From: a virus
IMG/VR virus record: IMGVR_UViG_3300036886_000032
Coordinates: 1 to 41,508 of that record
Direction: 5' to 3' (one strand)
DNA: 41,508 bases
Positions 15,701 through 21,380 of the stretch are shown here, piece by piece; the stretch's first letter is position 1, and every line of letters begins with the position of its first letter. Both the position numbers and the translations under genes were made by a program. A model generated the notes under the pieces. The model ran no database searches. It worked only from the letters and a program-made list of their open reading frames with translations, and had not been told where the DNA came from.

Positions 15701-16134
15701 ACTGCCCCAGATGTAGCCGTTACTTTACCCGTAACATCAACCGAAGAAGCGTATAAAGCTCCGCCTTCCGTAAGTCTAAAGGGGGCGGTGGCGATATTAG
15801 CCAGAGTCGCACCAGCCCAAAAACGAATATCATCACCAGCCGTTATAGCTGAAGATAAACCAAAAGAATTGGCGTTATCTCTTAAATAGTTTGAGCCAAC
15901 ATCAAAGCCACCGATAACACCCCCCGCCGTGACGGTAAGTTTTCCCGTTGCCGTAAGGTTATTAAAAGTAGCATCACCATTAACGCCGAGTTGATAACCC
16001 GAAGCCGTGCCAGGCGAATAGTTAGCCGACTGGACATTTCCCTGAGCGATAAAAGCATCTCCGTTGCTTACTAAAGCGTCTTGCGGAGTTGGCAAGGGGT
16101 CAAGGTATGAATTTTCAAATACTTTTTCTGACAT
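12784..16134 (-). CDS. Tail fibre / receptor-binding protein with 10-aa repeats and Gly-rich tip (1116 aa)
   Basis: I chose the ATG at 16134, which overlaps the previous TGA (TGATG); the frame could extend one TTG codon upstream. It opens with MSEKVFENSYLDPLPTPQD and beta-rich fibre modules. Seven ANTITxxQ(I/L)A units follow, then a module with YKFSVGDSAGEYMVWDG. About the last 250 residues are Gly-rich (GGNGG, SGGSGG, GGGGGAGG), like polyglycine-II adhesin tips. The C-terminal Gly-rich part resembles that of the 20329 gene. It probably mediates host-surface binding. Confidence 0.8.
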   Translation of the reverse strand: MSEKVFENSYLDPLPTPQDALVSNGDAFIAQGNVQSANYSPGTASGYQLGVNGDATFNNLTATGKLTVTAGGVIGGFDVGSNYLRDNANSFGLSSAITAGDDIRFWAGATLANIATAPFRLTEGGALYASSVDVTGKVTATSGAVSGWTINTGELTSANSKIKLQSTNERILVGDATDPLTGTGVFIGKNGSVYEFRVGDPNGKYILFDGTTGFTMNGMYLSQAVLASIAAGSAIEIQNWQFTGTFSSTDYRVVAWTAGTLTLADGTTYAISSGNTGNIAATTYIYFSYIASQTVLQTSTTASNAVGVGKILICVATPNVITTSKAIYQVFGGTGGLFVNGTQIADYSITSAKSNLALRGWTQTCAFSPTNSTKVSWGSGTFTASDGTAYSISAGDTGTMSAKTYIYLDIAVSVTAYQTTITATTAVGDGKVMVAIAQNNTTEATFFLLNNNSYNIDAANIVAGSITTNEIATGTITVGNLSFAPPQVFTATPTTPYNVGDLWTDGSFLKKCITQRLTGAYQAGDWGLATSYTDDTVANSKIKTFYQGHTTPGIPTSISAGDFWIDTDDNNKLYRATAVGDTTIAAGHWVAVPDGNKISVAGAAADVNANATTISGGQITANTITANQIAANTITASQLAANTITAGQIAANTITASQIAANTITAAQIAANTITANQIAANTITTSQLSVSQLSGISADLGTITAGNITLNASGYIKGGQTAFNTGAGFFLGYDTSAYKFSVGDSAGEYMVWDGADLIIKSSTSYGANIYGSFADASYKLNASQGAVTGLFSKAGNVFTLLRNGYFKTLTIDSGYTLKTNGYKVYAYTLTGAGTVDNSGGDGGNGGDGVATSLAVGNGGAAGTAGTIAPGGTLAAGVIGKVGLIGVTCSGNGSWDNGHNGIVGDNLNPSLGSNGSAGGKGGNAAATGVGGTASTGGTATAETVLVKTPFENTSLTAGSEATGVYYVSPIGSTSVATLSSSAGSGSGGSGGVSSNTGGRASSGGSGGSGGSGGVILIQCKTISGTLTISANGGKGGNGGNSAEYAGSSSQGAGGSGGGGGGAGGTVFLIYESLAVGVTVTATAGNGGTKGVKTTYGGNGDDGTAGIAGKIYKLKLS
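14065..14274 (-). repeat. Seven 30-bp tandem repeats within the fibre gene
   Basis: Seven 10-codon units encode ANTIT-(A/T)-x-Q-(I/L)-(A/S), with x being N, S, G, S, A, N and S. DNA is less conserved than protein, so the array is old or under protein-level selection. Such repeats form the shaft of trimeric fibres and can vary in number. Confidence 0.85.
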
Positions 16135-17702
16135 CAATTTTGGATTTCAGTTTCTATTGTAATTATAATCGGAAGTCCAAGAACACACAGAGCCGTGCCT
16201 GTGTTTTTAAATTCAAGGAAGAAGTTATTATTACATCTCCAAGTAGGCAAAGGTTTTATGTCTATGTAATAAGCCCCAGGGTTGGTGGTGTTATTAACAG
16301 TCCACAGAGAAGATTGAGAAATACCATCATCTAAATAGGCTTGAACTGTGAAGGACTTATTGGCCGCCATACCGCCCACAATGGGAATACGGATACGAGT
16401 TATGTTCGTTCCTGTAGAGATACGGAATATCTCAGAACGGAAACAAGTCGTGCCGTAGGAAGTGCTTGGCTTATCAACTCCATAAACAGAAGCCGCAGAA
16501 ACGGTGCTTTTCCAAGCTACCACGGGTTGAGCGGCCGGAAGTTGTGAAATGTAATGAACCGCCGTAGCCATAGGAGCCGTTCCCACTGAAGTGCTGTTTA
16601 AAATGTTGTGAACGCCCATCGCCATCGCTCTTGATTTACCACCGTAGGCAAACACCGAAGCCGAGGTAATAGGCGTAGAGGTTTTTCCACCCCACACGAT
16701 ACGATTAACAAGATAATCCACCGCACCTTGAAACGGAGGAAAGGTGTCGTCTAAATAAGCTATCTCTTGAAAAGTTCTACCCCCAGTATAAATAGATATT
16801 CTCATCCCACCCGTAGCCGAACCAGAGAAAGCATAAAGGTTTCCATTAACGAATTTCAAAGCGGTAATAAGCGGGTCAGGAAGTTCCACGGCGAGATTGT
16901 AGCCCGTGTCGGAAGCAAGCGTAGACCAAAAGATAACTTGAGCGTTCTTTTGTTTAGAAGTCGTGCTGACACCGTCAATCACTCCGATAGCAATCATTGA
17001 GTTATAAGAGCAGATAGTGGTCGGGTACCAACCGTAGTAAAGGTCTAAGGCGTCATAAGCCGAGGGAACAACTGTTGAATTGGTATCGCCCTCTGCTGTA
17101 CCCTTTTTGGTATTAATCATATGAACGCACCCGATACCAGAAGCTAAAACATCACCGACATACAAACGGTTATTAGCGTTATGCCGACACATCGGATGAT
17201 TAGGGATTGCCACACCATTTATAGAAGGATAGGTAGTGTTTGATAAAGCCGTCTTAGAAAGAGGGGAAGAAGTCCACCAAGTCGCCGCTAAGGTTGGGGT
17301 TCCGTTTAACGGGCCGTAGCGAGCTATATCTGTATTCAAAGCATAGTACTGATAGTTATTGTAGTACTCAGCCCCATTACCAGCTCCCGATAGGGCGTTG
17401 CCAGAATTTAAGTAAGCAAGGGAATAAGCAGCGTCTATCGTTCCTATCTTGCCGTCAGAATTATAAAAGTAAGTCAGAGCATCTTTATTCGTTCCGTTCA
17501 TCCAAAGCATAGCCCCAGTCATATTGTTTGCTATGTTTGCGGTGGCTGTAGGGCGAATTAAACCAGAAGGACGAGTCTTGCTGTCCGTGGTTGGCATTTC
17601 TGGGTCAATCCCAACAGAGGACTGGAATTGTCCTTTAAGGGTGAAATATTCCGATGGACTCCATCCGCCCAAAATTTGGTCACAAGATATTTGTTTCAAC
17701 AT
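16134..17702 (-). CDS. Virion protein, possible beta-propeller tail component (522 aa)
   Basis: It starts MLKQISCDQILGGWSPSEYF and is rich in Tyr/Trp/Gly blade-like segments (RLYVGDVLASGIG, LYAFSGSATGGMRI, VNRIVWGGKTS). It ends with a beta-sandwich-like stretch (FRISTGTNITRIRIPIVGG) and ITIETEIQN. Its stop overlaps the start of the fibre gene. The layout suggests a beta-propeller tail or nozzle protein, but I cannot name a family. Confidence 0.5.
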   Translation of the reverse strand: MLKQISCDQILGGWSPSEYFTLKGQFQSSVGIDPEMPTTDSKTRPSGLIRPTATANIANNMTGAMLWMNGTNKDALTYFYNSDGKIGTIDAAYSLAYLNSGNALSGAGNGAEYYNNYQYYALNTDIARYGPLNGTPTLAATWWTSSPLSKTALSNTTYPSINGVAIPNHPMCRHNANNRLYVGDVLASGIGCVHMINTKKGTAEGDTNSTVVPSAYDALDLYYGWYPTTICSYNSMIAIGVIDGVSTTSKQKNAQVIFWSTLASDTGYNLAVELPDPLITALKFVNGNLYAFSGSATGGMRISIYTGGRTFQEIAYLDDTFPPFQGAVDYLVNRIVWGGKTSTPITSASVFAYGGKSRAMAMGVHNILNSTSVGTAPMATAVHYISQLPAAQPVVAWKSTVSAASVYGVDKPSTSYGTTCFRSEIFRISTGTNITRIRIPIVGGMAANKSFTVQAYLDDGISQSSLWTVNNTTNPGAYYIDIKPLPTWRCNNNFFLEFKNTGTALCVLGLPIIITIETEIQN

Positions 17703-17705
17703 ATT

Positions 17706-18266
17706 TTAATTATAAAGTGGAGCCACGGGCTTTCCTTGCCCTTGCCAAGCTTGTTTTCCCCCATTTTTAGTCTTATCCCAACGCACAAAGAGAGCGGCCT
17801 CAGTAATCGCTCCGTAAGTTTTATTTACCAGGCACGTTGCCCCAGTCATCGGGTCCATTGCTAAGAAATCATTATCATAAGCATTAAACCATAATCCCAA
17901 AACCCAATGCGTTCCATTGGCTACTTCCATAATACAAGCTCTGTCAAGATTAGGAGTTAACCACGCTTTGAGCATTTCTTTATCAACCGCATTTGGATTC
18001 TTAGTAAACTGATTTCCTTCTTCCCATCTAAATGAAAATGTCGGAAAATCCAGAGAAGTCCATTTAATATTACCACCTAAATCGTAATTCTTTTTATTTT
18101 GAGCTATTTGGGCGGGTGTCATTTTACATCCGAACGAATCAGTCACTACTGCTAAATCTGTCGTTAGGCAACCCCAACGACCAAGAGTCAGTTGGCTATC
18201 GCCCATTTTAATGTCTTTCCAACGGGCATCCCATTGTTTTAAATATTCTATTCCTATCTCTACCAT
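17706..18266 (-). CDS. C39-like cysteine peptidase, probable lysin (186 aa)
   Basis: The C39_2-type pattern is clear: YLKQWDARWKDIKMG, then TLGRWGCLTTD with the candidate nucleophile C33, then NGTHWVLGLW (His near 120) and AMDPMTG (Asp near 137). Such small phage proteins act as peptidoglycan endopeptidases or lysins. Adjacent membrane proteins (18268, 19794, 19996) fit a lysis cassette, although the placement next to tail genes also allows a virion-associated role. Confidence 0.65.
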   Translation of the reverse strand: MVEIGIEYLKQWDARWKDIKMGDSQLTLGRWGCLTTDLAVVTDSFGCKMTPAQIAQNKKNYDLGGNIKWTSLDFPTFSFRWEEGNQFTKNPNAVDKEMLKAWLTPNLDRACIMEVANGTHWVLGLWFNAYDNDFLAMDPMTGATCLVNKTYGAITEAALFVRWDKTKNGGKQAWQGQGKPVAPLYN

Positions 18267-18267
18267 A

Positions 18268-18465
18268 TTATTTATTCTTATTCCAACACCTACAAAAGTT
18301 ATATACTTTATAAATTAACCAAGATAGTAAACACCCATATAGTGCAGAACTAAAGATACCATCACCAATAAAGCGAGTAAAAATAATCCAAAAAACAAGA
18401 AACAATACAAACCAAATAAAACAGCTAAGTAAATGGTCTTCGTTAGGCGAAGAATTTTCATACAT
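18268..18465 (-). CDS. Small two-helix membrane protein, holin-like (65 aa)
   Basis: A polar N-terminus (MYENSSPNEDHLLS) is followed by two hydrophobic segments (FIWFVLFLVFWIIFTRFIG and ALYGCLLSWLIYKVYNF) and a charged end (CRCWNKNK). It sits 1 nt upstream of the C39-like lysin gene, as expected for a holin. Topology and gene order are the only evidence. Confidence 0.5.
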   Translation of the reverse strand: MYENSSPNEDHLLSCFIWFVLFLVFWIIFTRFIGDGIFSSALYGCLLSWLIYKVYNFCRCWNKNK

Positions 18466-18466
18466 A

Positions 18467-18604
18467 TTAATTTAACGCTTTATCTTGATTGAATACTACT
18501 CGGTCAGTCCACTCTGCGGCCTTTCCTGGATTCCATCTCTTAATTGGAGTCATCCACCCGACGACCCTACTATACACATCACATTCTTGACGTTGTTTTT
18601 CCAT
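18467..18604 (-). CDS. Mini-protein resembling the C-terminal tail of anaerobic NrdD (45 aa)
   Basis: It starts MEKQRQECDVYSRVVGWMTP and continues KRWNPGKAAEWTDRVVFN. This closely follows the C-terminal motif of anaerobic ribonucleotide reductase (E-V-Y-S-R-V-x-G-Y-x-x-P-V-x-x-W-N-x-G-K) without the catalytic body. Similar stand-alone fragments occur in phages; their role is not known to me. One Cys and the surrounding fold are kept, but no glycyl-radical site is visible. Confidence 0.5.
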   Translation of the reverse strand: MEKQRQECDVYSRVVGWMTPIKRWNPGKAAEWTDRVVFNQDKALN

Positions 18605-18654
18605 ATATTTCAATTCTTAATGAATTAATTAGCCGGTTTAACGAGTCGGCTGGC

Positions 18655-18864
18655 TCAGGTAATCCACTTGCGATTTCCGTTCCAAAACTCTTTAATGAGA
18701 TATTCTACTATCTCGGCGGGAGTTAGGTTGGAAAACAATTCGTGGTAAAGGCGGTGCTTCTTTTCGTCCACCATACAGATGTTATATTCTTCATCGCTAC
18801 CAAATCTGGAACGAGGAATTATATGGTGTTTTGTTTTGACATTCTGATGTTTTCGGTGTGTCAT
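18655..18864 (-). CDS. Small HNH-like protein (69 aa)
   Basis: KTKHHIIPRSRFGSDEEYN gives the HH-x-x-P-R-S-R first half of an HNH motif. A later KKHRLYHELF supplies the terminal His, and LTPAEIVEYLIKEFW is a closing helix. It is unusually short for a nuclease, but similar mini-HNH proteins exist. Its ATG overlaps the preceding gene's TGA (18861-18864). Confidence 0.55.
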   Translation of the reverse strand: MTHRKHQNVKTKHHIIPRSRFGSDEEYNICMVDEKKHRLYHELFSNLTPAEIVEYLIKEFWNGNRKWIT

Positions 18865-19073
18865 TCCTCTCCCATTTTAAATCCGATTTTAAATCCGATT
18901 ACTTTCTTTTCTTTCTTTGGTTCCTTGATTTTCAAGGCGAGTTCCTTATAGAGCTGGGTATTCTCAGCACTTAGGATAGAGATTACTTCCTCTAAATGGA
19001 GAAGTCTTTCGTTGGCTGTCTTGATTTCAAGTTCCTTAACAGCCAATAGGCAGATTAGAAGTTGAATTGTCAT
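18861..19073 (-). CDS. Coiled-coil protein with hydrophobic N-terminus (70 aa)
   Basis: It starts MTIQLLICLLAVKELEIK and forms one long coiled coil (LLHLEEVISILSAENTQLYKE) with a basic end that has a short internal duplication (IGFKIGFK). A perfect AGGAGG at 19079-19084, 5 nt before the ATG, makes this one of only two genes here with a canonical ribosome-binding site. Possibly a small spanin-like or scaffold peptide; unknown. Confidence 0.55.
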   Translation of the reverse strand: MTIQLLICLLAVKELEIKTANERLLHLEEVISILSAENTQLYKELALKIKEPKKEKKVIGFKIGFKMGEE

Positions 19074-19078
19074 TTTAG

Positions 19079-19084
19079 CCTCCT
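19079..19084 (-). promoter_or_regulatory. Canonical Shine-Dalgarno (AGGAGG)
   Basis: On the minus strand this reads AAAGGAGGCTAAAATG. It stands out because most genes in the window have no such site, and it shows that the phage does use standard anti-SD pairing somewhere. Confidence 0.75.
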
Positions 19085-19105
19085 TTCTAAATGAACTATT
19101 TATTC

Positions 19106-19123
19106 CCTTAAATCAGTAGTCAA
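19106..19123. repeat. Inverted repeat flanking a two-gene cassette, left arm
   Basis: CCTTAAATCAGTAGTCAA here is the reverse complement of TTGACTACTGATTTTAAGG at 19684-19702, apart from one extra A/T. The arms bracket the genes at 19144-19365 and 19367-19660. Confidence 0.7.
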
Positions 19124-19143
19124 CTTAATGTTTTAGTCTTTAA

Positions 19144-19365
19144 TTATTTTTTTAATCTTCTTACTCTAAACGATACTTTTATTTCTTTAGGAAGCTGTGT
19201 AAATATAGGTTCTTTCTTCCAATGGCTTTTTAATCCTGTCTGGAATTGTATTTCGTGAACTAACCCACAATCACAACATTTCATTAAGAAATTTTCCTCC
19301 ATTTTAGGGAAAACCCAATCACACCATCTTCCTCGATTATTCTCTCGTGCCTGATTAAACCTCAT
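19144..19365 (-). CDS. Zinc-binding phage protein, CCDCGLVH type (73 aa)
   Basis: I chose the ATG at 19365 (MRFNQARENNRGRWCDWV), in the ATATG context right after the preceding stop. It has the motif MKCCDCGLVHEIQF and ends KVSFRVRRLKK. Small proteins with this W-x-x-P-x...CCDCGLVH...RxRR pattern are frequent in phage genomes; the Cys pairs probably bind zinc. Role unknown. Confidence 0.65.
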   Translation of the reverse strand: MRFNQARENNRGRWCDWVFPKMEENFLMKCCDCGLVHEIQFQTGLKSHWKKEPIFTQLPKEIKVSFRVRRLKK

Positions 19366-19366
19366 A

Positions 19367-19660
19367 TTAATCAATTCTTATGATTTCTTCTAATTTAGGT
19401 TGCATTTCACAATTATCTCCCTCAATAACTTTAAAGTATTTGAGATAATCTTCTATTTTGCTCAACATTGGATAATAAGCTTCACCGCAAAAATCTTTTA
19501 TTAAACCTTTTACTGCTCGCCTGCGTTCGGCATCCTCGGTAATACTATCGGCAAGATTTAATAATCTCGCTCTTAATCTTGACATTTTTTCATTTACTAT
19601 CCACTGAAAAGCCATTTCATTATAATTGCTTCCAGGAATACTTAACTCTTTTTTTAACAT
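19367..19660 (-). CDS. Hypothetical helical protein (97 aa)
   Basis: It starts MLKKELSIPGSNYNEMAF and continues as charged helices (RLRARLLNLADSITEDAERR, LSKIEDYLKYF) to EEIIRID. Three ACTTGAC-like repeats lie just upstream on the other strand. No family recognised; with the following gene it forms the module between the inverted repeats. Confidence 0.55.
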   Translation of the reverse strand: MLKKELSIPGSNYNEMAFQWIVNEKMSRLRARLLNLADSITEDAERRRAVKGLIKDFCGEAYYPMLSKIEDYLKYFKVIEGDNCEMQPKLEEIIRID

Positions 19661-19683
19661 AACATTACTTGACTTGACATAAC

Positions 19684-19702
19684 TTGACTACTGATTTTAA
19701 GG
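19684..19702. repeat. Inverted repeat flanking a two-gene cassette, right arm
   Basis: Partner of 19106-19123, 19 bp. Adjacent bases carry further TTGAC repeats (19669-19689). No recombinase gene is present in the module. Confidence 0.7.
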
Positions 19703-19713
19703 AACAAGGGAAA

Positions 19714-19775
19714 AGCGAGGAGGAGACTCGCAGACTCAAAGTTAGATTTTTTAATCTGGTCTCCTCCCTTCCGCT
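19714..19775 (-). terminator. Probable leftward intrinsic terminator or stem-loop
   Basis: On the minus strand GGAGGAGAC (19767-19759) pairs with GTCTCCTCC (19727-19719), extended by AGCG/CGCT, with a smaller AGATT/AATCT hairpin inside. It is followed by TTTTCCC. It lies in a 133-nt gap after the holin/XhlA-like genes and before the 19660 gene. Confidence 0.45.
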
Positions 19776-19793
19776 TTACAATTTTATAATGTA

Positions 19794-19994
19794 CTATATT
19801 TTCGTTATAATAAATACCGATAAACCGACGCAAAGGCCAGTCAATAGGGTGATGATAACTGATACCGCCCAAGAAGGACGACGCATCAATTTGTCTTTTA
19901 TCTCCCTAATATCGCTACCCATTAAAGTAATAACTTTATCGTGTTCGCAAAATTGGGCTTCTAAGGTAGCTAAACGTTCGTCGTTGGTAGACAT
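19794..19994 (-). CDS. XhlA-like lysis-associated membrane protein (66 aa)
   Basis: A short coiled-coil N-terminus (MSTNDERLATLEAQFCEHD ... IREIKDKLMRR) is followed by one C-terminal transmembrane helix (VSVIITLLTGLCVGLSVFII). This is the architecture of hemolysin XhlA / holin-accessory proteins. It lies directly after the putative holin at 19996. The overlapping frame at 19654-19872 is considered a shadow. Confidence 0.65.
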   Translation of the reverse strand: MSTNDERLATLEAQFCEHDKVITLMGSDIREIKDKLMRRPSWAVSVIITLLTGLCVGLSVFIITKI

Positions 19995-19995
19995 A

Positions 19996-20193
19996 TTATT
20001 TCTTTAAAAATTCTCTTCCAGCATTAATTAAAACCGCTCCCACCGCCACGACAACTGGTGTCCATTGCCCGAAATCAGTATCTGAAATAAACTGGGCGAG
20101 ATAGGTAAGCAGTGCACCCCCAACGGCGATACCAGCCCCCTTAGCGATTTTTATTAAGTTTTCTTTTGTGAACGACATTGAGTGGTTTTCCAT
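19996..20193 (-). CDS. Putative holin (65 aa)
   Basis: It has a polar start (MENHSMSFTKENLIKIAKG), then GIAVGGALLTYLAQFI and TPVVVAVGAVLINAGREFLKK: two hydrophobic helices with a charged C-terminal tail, as in small phage holins. The adjacent XhlA-like gene supports a lysis role. Confidence 0.55.
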   Translation of the reverse strand: MENHSMSFTKENLIKIAKGAGIAVGGALLTYLAQFISDTDFGQWTPVVVAVGAVLINAGREFLKK

Positions 20194-20234
20194 ATATTTT
20201 ATTATTAATTAATTTTATTTAACTCTCCCCGTTA

Positions 20235-20312
20235 TCAAACAAGAAACAACAGAAACATTGCTACGAATGTAACTGCGAATGAAATAAGATGTTTTTTAAT
20301 TGTTTGTCTCAT
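20235..20312 (-). CDS. Membrane micro-peptide (25 aa)
   Basis: MRQTIKKHLISFAVTFVAMF is followed by LLFLV. A basic N-terminus precedes a single hydrophobic helix, with an ATATG start identical in context to the 20193 gene (AAAATATATG). It may modulate lysis; coding status inferred. Confidence 0.4.
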   Translation of the reverse strand: MRQTIKKHLISFAVTFVAMFLLFLV

Positions 20313-20328
20313 ATATTTTATTAGTTAA

Positions 20329-21198
20329 TTAAAAAAAGTTAAAGAAAGCTCCAGGGTTGCCTAGTGCTACAAAAGTCATATTTCCATTTACTATAAATGT
20401 AGCAATAGAGTCCGAACCAGAAGTTGTGATTGCGTTTCCTGTTCCTGTGATTGAACAAGTTCCGAAGTCAGCGGTAGTCCAACGAAGAATAACTACACCA
20501 GAACCGCCATTGGCACCAGCGTCATAAGTACTACCCGAACCGCCACCGCCACCTCCGCCACCTGTGTTGGCAGTCCCTGCAGTTGGCACTGTTCCGCCGT
20601 ATCTCGCACCGCCATTTCCGCCGCCCCCTGTTCCACCAGCGGCGATATTTCCAGAGAGAGAACTGCCGCCACCGCCTCCACCTCCGTAATAGATATTTGA
20701 ACCATTATAAATTGTGTTTATTGTGCCAATACCGCCAGGGCCTCCTTTAGTATATCCGCTACCCGTTGTTCCATCTTGTCCGACTGCGGCCGTTCCGCCG
20801 CCGCCACCTGAACCGTTATATGTGGCATTTGAACTTCCACCACCATTATATCCTTGTGAGCCAGTTCCGCCTATAAGTGTCGTGCCTTTATTATTAGTTG
20901 AACCGCCTCCGCATCCGCCATTCAACCCATTAACACCCGTGTTGCCATCGCCAGCACCTCCTCCGCCGCCATTTGCGTTTATGGTGCTGAAGACCGAATC
21001 TCCGCCGTTATAACCATTGTATTGAGGACTACCGTTTGCTGAACCACCGTTTCCGCCAAGGCCAACTGTCACGGTATAAGTTCCTCCAGATACAGCAAAA
21101 GAGGCGTTATATTGATAACCCCCTCCGCCGCCACCGCCGCCGATACCGGCCCCTCCGCCGCCACCGCCACCGACTACTAATGCTTTTATATTTGGCAT
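20329..21198 (-). CDS. Glycine-rich adhesin (289 aa)
   Basis: It starts MPNIKALVVGGGGGGGAGIG and is built of Gly runs interrupted by Asn/Ser/Tyr, with a VVILRWTTADFG strand and a short C-terminal beta part (ITTSGSDSIATFIVNG). This fits the glycine-rich domain of phage tail-tip adhesins that pack as polyglycine-II helices. The 12784 fibre ends with a similar segment, so the two may offer alternative host-binding tips. Confidence 0.75.
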   Translation of the reverse strand: MPNIKALVVGGGGGGGAGIGGGGGGGGYQYNASFAVSGGTYTVTVGLGGNGGSANGSPQYNGYNGGDSVFSTINANGGGGGAGDGNTGVNGLNGGCGGGSTNNKGTTLIGGTGSQGYNGGGSSNATYNGSGGGGGTAAVGQDGTTGSGYTKGGPGGIGTINTIYNGSNIYYGGGGGGGSSLSGNIAAGGTGGGGNGGARYGGTVPTAGTANTGGGGGGGGSGSTYDAGANGGSGVVILRWTTADFGTCSITGTGNAITTSGSDSIATFIVNGNMTFVALGNPGAFFNFF

Positions 21199-21202
21199 AA
21201 AA

Positions 21203-21376
21203 TTATAATTTAATTTCTTTCTCTACATTCTCAGTAGCGACTTTTAATAATTCTAAGAAGTCTTTCAAATCTCCCTTTATGTCGTTTCTTAAATTAAAAT
21301 TAAGAGAAACATTCCCCTTAGAAAAAAAGAAGTTTTTTGATGTAGTATTATTTGTGATAAGTTTTTTATTAAACAT
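21203..21376 (-). CDS. Small hypothetical protein (57 aa)
   Basis: It starts MFNKKLITNNTTSKNFFF and ends with an amphipathic helix (KDFLELLKVATENVEKEIKL). It lies between the long fibre and the Gly-rich adhesin with 4-nt gaps on both sides. Possibly a fibre accessory or chaperone; inferred from position only. Confidence 0.5.
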   Translation of the reverse strand: MFNKKLITNNTTSKNFFFSKGNVSLNFNLRNDIKGDLKDFLELLKVATENVEKEIKL

Positions 21377-21380
21377 AGGA

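Noticed and set aside
19654-19872. Minus-strand 72-aa ORF
   Set aside because: It overlaps the well-supported XhlA-like gene, runs through a terminator-like stem and has no protein-like features.
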